Positions 1-5,293 of a DNA stretch of 7,268 nt are shown here, in pieces. Source of the DNA: Bacillota bacterium. GTDB lineage: Bacteria > Bacillota > Clostridia > DSM-8532. A program made the position numbers and the translations under genes. The stretch covers positions 1-7,268 of the forward strand of contig JAEXPO010000382.1 in NCBI GenBank assembly GCA_023446675.1. The letters run 5' to 3'. Each line of letters opens with the position of its first letter. Position 1 is the first letter of the stretch. Below the pieces are notes generated by a model. That model worked only from the letters and a program-made list of their open reading frames with translations. It was not told where the DNA came from and searched no databases.

Positions 1-216
1 GCGTCAGCCTGTATGATGCTGGCTACCGCAGCAGGTATTCCCTTAAGTACCACCAATACAAAGGGAACAGCCATTATGGGTGCCGGTGCGGCCAGAAGGA
101 TATCCAATGTTAACTGGGGTATTGTAAAAGAGATGCTGACAGCTTGGATCCTGACCTTTCCTGCTTGCCTTATCATAGGCTTTGTTATGGGTAAGCTCTT
201 TGTGTTTATTTTCTAA
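1..216 (+). CDS. pit: PiT-family inorganic phosphate permease, C-terminal fragment
   Basis: This is the last 71 codons of a gene that enters from the left edge; the frame is open from base 1 to a TAA at 214-216. The product is a membrane transporter of the PiT family, which takes up inorganic phosphate (as metal phosphate) using an ion gradient. The visible part holds the family's C-terminal signature, GIPLSTTNTKGTAIMGAGAA, at fragment residues 12-31, and then a hydrophobic last membrane helix (about residues 48-71) that runs to the stop. Family members usually carry His in the STTH motif; here it is Asn, a variant I believe also occurs in clostridial members. A DUF47 gene starts 22 bases downstream on the same strand, the usual partner arrangement, so the two are probably co-transcribed. 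The start and promoter lie outside the window. Confidence 0.88.
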   Translation, partial: ASACMMLATAAGIPLSTTNTKGTAIMGAGAARRISNVNWGIVKEMLTAWILTFPACLIIGFVMGKLFVFIF

Positions 217-222
217 TAACGT

Positions 223-229
223 TGAGGAG
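223..229 (+). promoter_or_regulatory. Ribosome binding site of the DUF47 gene
   Basis: GAGGAGG is followed 9 bases later by the ATG at 239. It fixes the start there rather than at the upstream in-frame ATG at 182, which lies inside the permease gene. Confidence 0.8.
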
Positions 230-238
230 GATAAAAAC

Positions 239-865
239 ATGGCATTGTTTAATAAAAAGGAAACCGATTATTTTGAACTGTTTCAAATATCCATCTCCTA
301 CTCCAGCCGTGCGGCCCAGTCTCTTAAAAAGGCTTTCTCCGACGGTGTCATAAACTATACCGAAATTCAGAATTTAAAGTCCATTGAGCATGAAGCCGAC
401 TCCCATGTTCACCGGTGCCTTAAGCTTATTGAGGAAGCCTTTTTGACGCCTATAGACCGTTCCGACATAATGGAAATTGTGAAGGAAATTGAGAACATTA
501 CGGATAATATTGACTCCATTGCCAACCACGCTTACATGATGTGTGTCAACGAGGTCAATGAGCCGGTGCAAAAGCTCATTGATCTTGTGGTGGAAGCCTG
601 CCTTAAGCTGGAAGAGCTCATGCGCCAGTTCAAGCATTATAAAAAGAACATCAAAACCATCGACGAGCTCATCATTGAAATTAACCGGATTGAAGAAGAA
701 GGGGATAAAACCTATCTTAACGCTATGCGTAACCTCTTTGAGTTTGAAACCGATTCCAAGCAGATTATCGTGTACAAGCTCCTGTATGAGAAGCTGGAAT
801 CCGCTCTGGACAAATGTGAGGACGTTGCCGATATTGTACAGAAAATCATGATTGCAAGCACTTAA
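239..865 (+). CDS. DUF47 / PhoU-like phosphate transport accessory protein
   Basis: A 208-residue, almost wholly alpha-helical cytoplasmic protein of the DUF47 (PhoU-like, Pit accessory) family, whose usual length is about 205-215 residues. The start is the ATG at 239, set 9 bases after a good ribosome site (GAGGAGG, 223-229); the open frame extends upstream to 182, but that part overlaps the permease gene and has no ribosome site. Acidic ExxxD-type motifs typical of PhoU-like metal-binding bundles are visible at about residues 50-54 (EHEAD), 83-92 (EIENITDNID), 152-156 (EEEGD) and 187-195. Members adjoin pit genes and are thought to modulate or assist low-affinity phosphate uptake; the precise biochemical role is not established. 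It follows the permease by 22 bases and is followed by a terminator at 905-954, so it is the last gene of the unit. Confidence 0.9.
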   Translation: MALFNKKETDYFELFQISISYSSRAAQSLKKAFSDGVINYTEIQNLKSIEHEADSHVHRCLKLIEEAFLTPIDRSDIMEIVKEIENITDNIDSIANHAYMMCVNEVNEPVQKLIDLVVEACLKLEELMRQFKHYKKNIKTIDELIIEINRIEEEGDKTYLNAMRNLFEFETDSKQIIVYKLLYEKLESALDKCEDVADIVQKIMIAST

Positions 866-904
866 GACCTGGCTTTTACAAGAAGCGGTTTACTCCGTGA
901 CAGT

Positions 905-954
905 AAGACTTTAGGCATAATCCGGTACTGTGGATTATGTCGAAGTCTTTTTTT
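905..954 (+). terminator. Rho-independent terminator of the pit-DUF47 unit
   Basis: The outer stem pairs AAGACTT (905-911) with AAGTCTT (943-949). After a small internal loop, the inner stem pairs CATAATCC (916-923) with GGATTATG (932-939). A run of seven T (948-954) follows. It lies 40 bases past the DUF47 stop codon. Confidence 0.85.
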
Positions 955-1006
955 ACAGTTTTTAAAAACCTGTTGGACCAAGCAGGACGCCTTTACTTAA
1001 TACCTT

Positions 1007-1567
1007 CTACGGGCAGTTGGATTCCCACCAGCCAAAATACACCCTGGCTCTGGCGATGTAGGGATCGCATGGGGAATGGAGAAAGAGTACGCAATTACCT
1101 CCCGGAGGAAGGATAAATTTACCCTCCTGCTCGGATACCAGAGAGCTTCGGGCTGGAACGACCAGACTCAGCACATTGACACCCCCCACGGGAAAGTCAC
1201 AAATTTCCTGCTCGCTCCGTATTCTGGCGTTGGGCCGGGGAGTGGGAATAAAAGCCGTATTAGCGGGACTGACCTGATTTGACAGGCTTCCTCTGTCCGG
1301 AGGATTGGTATTGAGCCAAAAGTCGCAGTTGATAGGAACCTGGGTATAGTTTGTAATGGTGAAGGTGTCCAAATAAACATCCTCATCAGAGCCCGGCGGA
1401 TTAAACAGGCCGCACCAGGCATTACTGCCTTCACCAAATAAGAGCAGATCCCCCTGACCTGCAAAATAGCGGCCTTGAACGGATTGCCAAAAAGCATTTG
1501 GAACAGCCACTTCCCGCTGAAGGGAAGGTACCCGGGAGCCCCGGCTATTATCCTGATTGTTTCCCAT
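1007..1567 (-). CDS. DUF6143-like protein, probably spore-associated
   Basis: A 186-residue soluble protein with no signal peptide or membrane segment. The start is the ATG at 1567, preceded by AGGTGA at 6 bases; the stop is TAG at 1007. A disordered N-terminus (residues 1-20) is followed by a beta-rich domain with marked blocks: VPNAFWQS (22-29), GRYFAGQGDLLLFG (32-45), FNPPGSDEDVYLDTFTITNY (55-74), WLNTNPP (84-90), FILPPGG (151-157) and a closing YFGWWE (177-182). From memory these blocks match the DUF6143 family of clostridial proteins, which has no assigned biochemical function. The spore link is inference: it rests on a sigma-E-like site upstream and on other spore-type genes nearby. It stands alone, convergent with the phosphate unit. 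It has five cysteines (52, 81, 123, 159, 167) plus C185 near the end, so cross-linking in a coat layer is conceivable but untested. Confidence 0.72.
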   Translation of the reverse strand: MGNNQDNSRGSRVPSLQREVAVPNAFWQSVQGRYFAGQGDLLLFGEGSNAWCGLFNPPGSDEDVYLDTFTITNYTQVPINCDFWLNTNPPDRGSLSNQVSPANTAFIPTPRPNARIRSEQEICDFPVGGVNVLSLVVPARSSLVSEQEGKFILPPGGNCVLFLHSPCDPYIARARVYFGWWESNCP

Positions 1568-1600
1568 AAATTATCACCTGACACAATGGGTTATCACAGG

Positions 1601-1629
1601 ATCTTATGCATATACCGATAAAAATAGAA
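1601..1629 (-). promoter_or_regulatory. Possible sigma-E-like promoter of the DUF6143-like gene
   Basis: Read on the minus strand: TTCTATT (1629-1623), a 14-base spacer, then CATAAGAT (1608-1601). Against the Bacillus sigma-E consensus KMATATT-N14/15-CATACAHT this scores 5 of 7 and 6 of 8. The start codon lies 33 bases downstream, a spacing similar to that at the CotE-like gene. The match is modest and could be chance. Confidence 0.25.
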
Positions 1630-1660
1630 AGATAAACGAAAAAAACCGTCCGCTCCTTTT

Positions 1661-1927
1661 AACCGGCCTCGTCTGAGTTTTGGTGACCACAGCCGGCTTG
1701 AGGAATTTCTTGGGCTTATGCCCGGAGCCATAAGCCCCATGGGCCTTATCCACGACCATAGCCACAGGGTGATACTTTTGATGAACCGGGAGCTTGTCGG
1801 CTTGCCGCGCTTTTGTGTTCATTCCTGTATCAATACGCAAAGTCTGGTGCTTTTCATGCCGGATTTTATGGAAAAGTTTTTGCCTGGTACGGGACAGCAC
1901 CCTCAGTATCTGAATTTAAGCCCCTAA
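1661..1927 (+). pseudogene. Truncated prolyl-tRNA editing protein (YbaK/ProX family), 3' remnant
   Basis: The frame ending at TAA 1925-1927 is open back to a TAG at 1625. From about 1661 it reads as the C-terminal half of a YbaK/EbsC-type aminoacyl-tRNA deacylase, a family that clears mischarged Ala- or Cys-tRNA(Pro). Recognisable pieces are LSFGD (1673-1687), LEEFLGLMPGAISPMGLIHD (1694-1753), a beta strand with a DHSHRVILLMNREL pattern, VHSCINTQSLV matching the family's HPNxNTATV segment, and FMEKFL near the end. The family is normally about 155-165 residues; only about 88 remain. The N-terminal half, including the conserved catalytic lysine, is absent, and the bases upstream (1568-1660) show no coding in any frame. 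There is also no ribosome site for an internal start. It is most simply a 5'-deleted relic. The antisense open frame at 1604-1900 is basic, of low complexity and lacks a ribosome site, so I treat it as a shadow. Confidence 0.75.
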
Positions 1928-1956
1928 GAGAGTCTGTGAATGTCTCTTAAGGGCTT
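1918..1956 (-). terminator. Hairpin terminator-like element after the ketopantoate reductase gene
   Basis: AAGCCC, one variable base, then TAAGAGA (1918-1931) pairs with TCTCTTA, one base, then GGGCTT (1943-1956) around an 11-base loop. In the minus-strand RNA the odd pair is a G-U wobble, making 14 continuous pairs; in the plus-strand RNA it is a C-A mismatch. The element lies 42 bases past the minus-strand stop at 1998 and also overlaps the stop of the plus-strand remnant. The T-tract is weak on both sides, so efficiency is uncertain. Confidence 0.55.
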
Positions 1957-1997
1957 TGAAGAAAGTCCCATTACAATGCTTAAAATTCCTTTAACGT

Positions 1998-2930
1998 CTA
2001 TTGGATGGCTCCATAGCCGTATTCCAGAGTGCGTATCATTCTGTAAAGCATCTGATTCAGAGGGGTATCCACACCATGCCTGTATCCCAAATCGATAACT
2101 GCTTTTGCAAAGCTTTCCACTTCGGTTTTCCTTTTAGCTTCCACATCCTGAAGCATGGAGGTTTTGCCGGTGGGGGAGAGGGTATGGATTATTGTAACAT
2201 AAGCCTGTAAATCCTCTTCCGTAAGAAGAATGCCCTCTTTTTTGGCCAGAGGAATAACTTCGCGGCATACGGACAGCATGAGCTCACGGGCCTCATCCAC
2301 CTTTTGATAGACGCCATAAGGGGCCCCCAGTACTGCGGAGGTCTGGTTGAGCCCCACATTCATCATAAACTTCCACCAAAGCTCTCTTAAAATGTTCTCA
2401 GGAAGCTCATTAGGAATTTCAAAGGCGTCCAGAAAGGCTTTAATTCCAAGAGCTCTTTCGGAACCGGGATTTTCCTTATCGCCAAAGACGATACGCCCCA
2501 GGCGGCTGAAGGTTATGGTAAGATCCTCCCTGATGGCGTCTGTGGCTACACAGAAGGCATGAAGGATTTTTTCGCTTCCAAAGGCTTCACCCAAAACCGT
2601 TTCACTGGTAATACCGTTTAAAAGGGAAAGAATAAGGGTGTTCTCGCCTACAAAGCTGTGAAGGCCTTCTATAGTCTCTTTAAGGTGATGGCCCTTTACC
2701 GCAATTAGAATCAGGTCTGCTTTTTCTTCGTTTTCTTCCGAAACCACATACTGAAAATCGTAGCGCTCATTATTGACAATAACGCCGGACTTCTCGTAGC
2801 GGGCTTTGCGCTCGCGATCCAGTACAACTTTAACGGAATGGGGATTTCTTTTATAGATTTGAGCGGCGTAGGAGGCTCCAATGGCTCCCAGACCGGCGAT
2901 GTATACCGTGCGGATTGCAGGACGTATCAT
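1998..2930 (-). CDS. Ketopantoate reductase family protein (2-dehydropantoate 2-reductase, PanE/ApbA-like)
   Basis: A 310-residue cytoplasmic NADPH-type oxidoreductase; the usual length is 290-320. An N-terminal Rossmann fold carries GLGAIG at residues 13-18, and the helical C-terminal domain starts near 180. The residues known as catalytic or substrate-binding in the E. coli enzyme have counterparts with the same spacing: N105 in LLNG, K187, N191 and N195 in WWKFMMNVGLN, S258 and E270 (matching K176, N180, N184, S244, E256). It is therefore probably active. The family reaction reduces ketopantoate to pantoate for pantothenate and CoA synthesis, but many paralogues act on other 2-keto acids, and no panB or panC lies nearby, so the substrate is uncertain and I give no symbol. 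The start is the ATG at 2930 with AAAGGA about 11 bases upstream; the stop is TAG at 1998. It is apparently monocistronic. Confidence 0.88.
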   Translation of the reverse strand: MIRPAIRTVYIAGLGAIGASYAAQIYKRNPHSVKVVLDRERKARYEKSGVIVNNERYDFQYVVSEENEEKADLILIAVKGHHLKETIEGLHSFVGENTLILSLLNGITSETVLGEAFGSEKILHAFCVATDAIREDLTITFSRLGRIVFGDKENPGSERALGIKAFLDAFEIPNELPENILRELWWKFMMNVGLNQTSAVLGAPYGVYQKVDEARELMLSVCREVIPLAKKEGILLTEEDLQAYVTIIHTLSPTGKTSMLQDVEAKRKTEVESFAKAVIDLGYRHGVDTPLNQMLYRMIRTLEYGYGAIQ

Positions 2931-3145
2931 TTTTTATCCAATCCTTTCCTATGTTTTATTGAATCCTTTTCAGTTTACACGATTTTATCGGGGTAGGGAA
3001 GGCTCGCTTGCTGAATCTTACATAAGCGTACGAAGTAATCCATCTTTTATTTCGGCGGGTTTTGTGGTATTTTATTTATAGCCTTACAATAGCAAGGCTC
3101 TCGTTGACAGTCCTTTTGCCAAAGCGAATCCCGCTGAAGGAAAGG

Positions 3146-3186
3146 GGGCTTAAGGCCTTCGTGCTTTTACTTAAGCCCACGGGGCT
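3146..3186 (+). promoter_or_regulatory. Leader with two mutually exclusive hairpins
   Basis: GGGCTTAAG (3146-3154) pairs perfectly with CTTAAGCCC (3170-3178) around a 15-base loop. The 3' arm also contains AGCCC (3174-3178), which can pair instead with GGGCT (3182-3186) around an ACG loop. The ribosome site of the small membrane protein starts 16 bases further on. A regulatory role is only a possibility. Confidence 0.3.
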
Positions 3187-3202
3187 GTATCCCGATAGGA
3201 GA

Positions 3203-3209
3203 GGAAGGA
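3203..3209 (+). promoter_or_regulatory. Ribosome binding site that fixes a TTG start
   Basis: AGGAAGG lies 5 bases before the TTG at 3215 (intervening bases ATCAT, 3210-3214 region). It is the only good ribosome site in this frame and supports the 35-residue form. Confidence 0.6.
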
Positions 3210-3214
3210 TCATT

Positions 3215-3322
3215 TTGCGTATCACTGATAAAACAAGAAGAACAGTGGCTGGATTCATCGCCTTTTTTGTTGTTGCGGCTATGATTGCCAGCATGGTTCT
3301 AATGGCTCTGGGCTCGCAATAG
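3215..3322 (+). CDS. Small single-pass membrane protein, 35 residues
   Basis: A short open frame with a TTG start at 3215, set 6 bases after a strong ribosome site (AGGAAGG, 3203-3209), ending at TAG 3320-3322. The peptide begins with a short basic stretch (RITDKTRR, residues 2-9) followed by one hydrophobic helix, about residues 11-32, so by the positive-inside rule it should lie with its N-terminus in the cytoplasm. I do not recognise it with certainty; very short clostridial membrane proteins of this form (basic N-terminus then one helix, DUF4044-like) exist, but I cannot confirm membership. The frame is open upstream to about 3062, yet that part has no ribosome site, so the short form is preferred. 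It is followed by a hairpin at 3338-3365. The function is unknown. Confidence 0.6.
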   Translation: MRITDKTRRTVAGFIAFFVVAAMIASMVLMALGSQ

Positions 3323-3337
3323 GAAATGATATTTTAA

Positions 3338-3365
3338 AAGGCGCATCACCCTGGTAATGCGCCTT
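3338..3365. terminator. Shared bidirectional terminator hairpin
   Basis: AAGGCGCAT (3338-3346) pairs perfectly with ATGCGCCTT (3357-3365) around a 10-base loop. It lies between convergent genes, 15 bases past the small membrane gene (+) and 22 bases past the 56-residue gene (-). The minus-strand transcript ends in CCTTTTAAAAT, giving a short U-tract; the plus-strand tail is A-rich and weaker. Confidence 0.7.
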
Positions 3366-3387
3366 AAAAAGCTTCTATGGCCCGGTT

Positions 3388-3558
3388 TCATTTTCGTCCG
3401 TCAAATTTAATCGGCTTTGCCTTTTCCTTAGTCTTTTTTGCATGTCCCTGTATTTCCTTTACAGGGCTTGTTTCATTTTTGTCAAAGTGTTGCTTGTGGT
3501 TGCTCTCCGTACCGTGAGGCTCCTCCGGATCCGGTCTTCTCATGCCTGATTTGTCCAT
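3388..3558 (-). CDS. Small highly charged hydrophilic protein, 56 residues
   Basis: A 56-residue protein with no hydrophobic segment, very rich in Lys, Glu, Asp and His, with no cysteine and predicted to be disordered. An ATG at 3573 opens the frame, but the sequence right after it (AAAGGAG, 3564-3570) is itself an ideal ribosome site 5 bases before the ATG at 3558, so translation most likely starts at 3558. The protein begins MDKSGMRRPDPEEPHGTESN and ends in a Lys-rich tail (KKTKEKAKPIKFDGRK); the stop is TGA at 3388. I do not recognise the family. Its size, composition and sigma-G-like promoter suggest a minor forespore or core protein, in the manner of small acid-soluble spore proteins, but it has neither the alpha/beta SASP signature nor the Tlp pattern that I know. 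This role is inference. Confidence 0.6.
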   Translation of the reverse strand: MDKSGMRRPDPEEPHGTESNHKQHFDKNETSPVKEIQGHAKKTKEKAKPIKFDGRK

Positions 3559-3563
3559 TTGTG

Positions 3564-3570
3564 CTCCTTT
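3564..3570 (-). promoter_or_regulatory. Ribosome binding site inside the longer frame
   Basis: On the minus strand, AAAGGAG sits 5 bases before the ATG at 3558 and directly after the in-frame ATG at 3571-3573. It shows that the downstream ATG is the real start. Confidence 0.75.
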
Positions 3571-3609
3571 CATTTCAATTAATCGGATTGAATATTACCT
3601 TCTTATCCT

Positions 3610-3639
3610 TATTATCTTAAAAATTGCGTGAAAACATGC
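3610..3639 (-). promoter_or_regulatory. Sigma-G-like promoter of the 56-residue gene
   Basis: Read on the minus strand: GCATG (3639-3635), an 18-base spacer, then GATAATA (3616-3610). The Bacillus sigma-G consensus is about GHATR-N18-CATnHTA; the -35 matches fully, the spacer is exact, and the -10 differs only in its first base. The predicted transcript would start near 3603, about 45 bases before the ATG. The match to sigma-F would be nearly as good. Confidence 0.4.
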
Positions 3640-3761
3640 GCTTTCTGTGACAATTTCCGGGACAGGTAGTCACAGGTTATAGGGCCCTTGAATAGTATGT
3701 AGTGGGCTTGTTCGACAAAAGAAACAGGCAGCAAGTAAAGTATAGGAAAGGAAATGATAAA

Positions 3762-4430
3762 ATGAAAAAGAAGATTCTTCAAGTCCCTGTCGTCATAGGT
3801 TCAGGTACATCCCAGTTTTTTATTGAAAAGGATATTATTATTTCGCCGCCCAGCCCTCCGGTTTACCGCATTGAAAAAATAGATAAGTGGGTTGAGGTTA
3901 TAAGCATGTCCGTTATCCCCGGAAAGGTTCTTTTCAATGCCTTCCTGTGGAAGAACATCACCTACAAGACAGTGGAAGATGTTTGCAACGGTATAGTCAA
4001 TGGTCCTATTTACCACAGCACTCTTAAGATCCCCTTCGGCGGCTTCGTGGAAATCGATCCCGTCGGCTGTGAAAAGGTAAAAGCCTGCGATATCGCAGAG
4101 CTTCTTGAGGCCTGTGTTGAAGGTGAAAAAGATTTCCTGCATGATGAATGCTATGTTAAGGGCGAGAAAGTCTACAATGCTCTCTTGGAAAAAGTTGTTG
4201 TACGCCTTACCTTCAAGGTAGTCAGAATTGAGCATCTCCCAGTCGATATCGATTATGATAAGGACGATAAGGGTGACAAGGACGACAAGTGCGGCAAGGA
4301 CAAATACGAGAAGGAAGAAAAATGCGGCAAGGGCGGCAACTGCGACAAGGATTACGATAAGGACTGCAAGCCCTGGGATAAGGAAGAGGACAAGTACGGC
4401 TATAAATACTTTCAGAAATACATTGACTAA
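3762..4430 (+). CDS. SPOCS (DUF3794) domain protein with Asp/Lys/Cys-rich tail
   Basis: A 222-residue soluble protein. The ATG at 3762 is preceded by AAAGGA at about 9 bases; the open frame extends upstream to 3702 but without a ribosome site. Residues 7-158 form one SPOCS/DUF3794 domain, the module found in the spore-assembly protein SipL and its relatives: QVPVVIGSGTSQFFIEKDI (7-25), VEVISMSVIPGKVLFNAFLW (44-63), a central IPFGGFVEID strand (90-99) and VVVRLTFKVVRIE (145-157). Residues 162-222 are a low-complexity tail with 16 Lys, 16 Asp, 5 Glu and four Cys (177, 188, 194, 202), ending in a Tyr-rich YGYKYFQKYID. SipL has a C-terminal LysM domain, which is absent here, so this is not SipL itself; a coat or exosporium component that docks on other layers is more likely. 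Five further cysteines lie in the domain. No convincing promoter was seen. It is convergent with the CotE-like gene. Confidence 0.82.
   Translation: MKKKILQVPVVIGSGTSQFFIEKDIIISPPSPPVYRIEKIDKWVEVISMSVIPGKVLFNAFLWKNITYKTVEDVCNGIVNGPIYHSTLKIPFGGFVEIDPVGCEKVKACDIAELLEACVEGEKDFLHDECYVKGEKVYNALLEKVVVRLTFKVVRIEHLPVDIDYDKDDKGDKDDKCGKDKYEKEEKCGKGGNCDKDYDKDCKPWDKEEDKYGYKYFQKYID
4251..4429 (+). repeat. Degenerate DNA repeats encoding the Asp/Lys/Cys tail
   Basis: The tail is built from repeated units such as GAYAAGGACGAYAAG (4257-4271, repeated at 4275-4289) and TGCGGCAAGG (about 4290 and 4324). The repetition is visible at DNA level, so unit number may vary between strains through slippage. Confidence 0.55.
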
Positions 4431-4516
4431 GTACAAAGGCTAACACTTATGACGTTCAGAAATTCACACCGGCTGCAACTATGATACTTAGGATGAAATT
4501 TGCTAAGATAGAGGAC

Positions 4517-4542
4517 AAGGGCTGCATTTTAGTGCAGCCCTT
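4517..4542. terminator. Hairpin terminator between convergent spore genes
   Basis: AAGGGCTGCA (4517-4526) pairs perfectly with TGCAGCCCTT (4533-4542) around the loop TTTTAG. It lies 86 bases past the SPOCS gene and 25 bases past the stop of the CotE-like gene on the other strand. The T-tract is minimal either way (CCCTT), so it is terminator-like rather than textbook. Confidence 0.6.
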
Positions 4543-4567
4543 AGACATGTTATGGAAATGGGAACGG

Positions 4568-5215
4568 TCATATATCTGAATCGTCATCACCGTCGGAGGA
4601 AGATACTTCCTTAAAATTATCCTGAGGATTTTTAATTGCTGAGGAATAGTCATTGAGGAAATTTTCAACAAATGGATTGGGGTCACCTGCTCCATCCAGC
4701 TTAACCACCCTTATAACATTCTCATCTATCGGAATTTGTGCGGAAGAATAAGTCTCATTCCTGCTATATTCATTTCCCTCTGCAGGCTCCTTGCGAGAGC
4801 TGGAGCTTTTATGGAAAGAGGAGGAGCCCAGAATGACATTAAAGGTGAGCTGCATTTTTATATTAAGCTGGTAACCTGGACTGGTCTGATAAACTGAAAA
4901 GTCACATTTAGGCTTTCCCTCTACCTGAAGTGTTTCCTCTTCAGGATCCGCTGCACCTTCGTTTAATGGAAGTACTTTAATAAAAGGGCTTTTAAAAGAT
5001 TTTATCTGATAAGCCCTTTCGTCATGATGTCCTTTCAAGACAAAGTAGAAGGTATATTCACCGTACAGCACAAAGGTACGATTACCCATAGGCGCTGAGA
5101 AAACCGGATGAATATGGGCGGAACAGCGTTGAATCTCTGAATTTCCCAACTGTATTTGAAAATGAAGATTATCCTGAATAGCATAAGAGCCAGGATCTTT
5201 CCCTCTGGTTTCCAT
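4568..5215 (-). CDS. CotE-like spore coat morphogenetic protein (divergent)
   Basis: A 215-residue soluble protein with ATG at 5215, preceded by GGAG at 8 bases. Residues 15-130 read as a beta-rich domain, followed by a Ser-rich linker (131-160) and an acidic tail ending SSSDGDDDSDI. Compared from memory with Bacillus CotE, the domain shows the same pattern in the same order: a strand with IQRC (28-31; CotE FTQC), FVLYGEYTFYFVL (48-60; CotE VEIEGYYDINVW), SPFIKVLPL (76-84), KPKC (101-104; CotE QPNC), and TSPGYQLNIKMQLTFNVILG (111-130; CotE ISPNGNKIV..EFLAEVVG). CotE also has an acidic C-terminus. CotE directs assembly of the outer spore coat in Bacillus. The similarity is weak and was not tested by search; the alternative is another coat protein sharing the fold. 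A sigma-E-like promoter lies just upstream, as for cotE in B. subtilis. The neighbouring upstream gene is the frameshifted acidic gene, 78 bases away. Confidence 0.6.
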   Translation of the reverse strand: METRGKDPGSYAIQDNLHFQIQLGNSEIQRCSAHIHPVFSAPMGNRTFVLYGEYTFYFVLKGHHDERAYQIKSFKSPFIKVLPLNEGAADPEEETLQVEGKPKCDFSVYQTSPGYQLNIKMQLTFNVILGSSSFHKSSSSRKEPAEGNEYSRNETYSSAQIPIDENVIRVVKLDGAGDPNPFVENFLNDYSSAIKNPQDNFKEVSSSDGDDDSDI

Positions 5216-5223
5216 AGCTTTTA

Positions 5224-5227
5224 CTCC
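5224..5227 (-). promoter_or_regulatory. Ribosome binding site of the CotE-like gene
   Basis: On the minus strand, GGAG is followed by 8 bases and the ATG at 5215. It is well placed downstream of the sigma-E-like promoter, leaving a leader of about 20 bases. Confidence 0.6.
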
Positions 5228-5245
5228 GGCATGGGATGCTGCTTT

Positions 5246-5274
5246 AATTTATGACAGCCAAGCAGGTATTATTA
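5246..5274 (-). promoter_or_regulatory. Sigma-E-like promoter of the CotE-like gene
   Basis: Read on the minus strand: TAATAAT (5274-5268), a 14-base spacer, then CATAAATT (5253-5246). Against KMATATT-N14/15-CATACAHT this is 6 of 7 and 7 of 8, with correct spacing, and it ends 30 bases before the start codon. The -10 also fits the sigma-K form CATAnnnTA, but no AC element lies at the spacing sigma-K needs. Confidence 0.5.
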
Positions 5275-5293
5275 CAAAAAAGGTGTTTAGCCC

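Larger units (their letters stand above)
2931..3214. other. Divergent intergenic region between the reductase and the small membrane protein
   Basis: These 284 bases hold no convincing gene. On the minus strand a weak sigma-A-like pair (TTCCCT, 17 bases, TAAACT) precedes the reductase. On the plus strand TACAAT at 3085-3090 could serve as a -10, but the -35 is poor; TTGACA at 3104-3109 has no -10 at the right spacing. A perfect 9-bp inverted repeat lies at 3146-3178 (listed separately). The frame open through 3062-3214 lacks a ribosome site and a family resemblance. Confidence 0.4.

Noticed and set aside
955..973. Near-palindrome ACAG-T5A5-CCTGT
   Set aside because: It is AT-only in its core and lies just beyond the phosphate-unit terminator; there is no support for an operator or terminator role.
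1604..1900. A 98-codon basic minus-strand frame with a GTG start
   Set aside because: There is no properly spaced ribosome site, the composition is odd, and the opposite strand carries recognisable YbaK/ProX sequence.
3104..3109. TTGACA as a -35 box for the small membrane protein
   Set aside because: No TATAAT-like element lies 16-18 bases downstream.
3174..3186. Mini-ykkC (guanidine) riboswitch suggested by an ACGG loop
   Set aside because: Only one such loop is present, the tetraloop form does not pair properly, and the downstream gene is not a known guanidine gene.
3702..3761. A 20-residue N-terminal extension of the SPOCS protein
   Set aside because: It lacks a ribosome site, whereas the ATG at 3762 has one, and the domain starts just after it.
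3801..4436. A 211-codon minus-strand frame rich in Val, Leu and Ile that resembles a membrane protein
   Set aside because: It is the reverse complement of the SPOCS gene; antisense of Lys/Asp codons gives Leu/Val/Ile codons, which explains the hydrophobicity.
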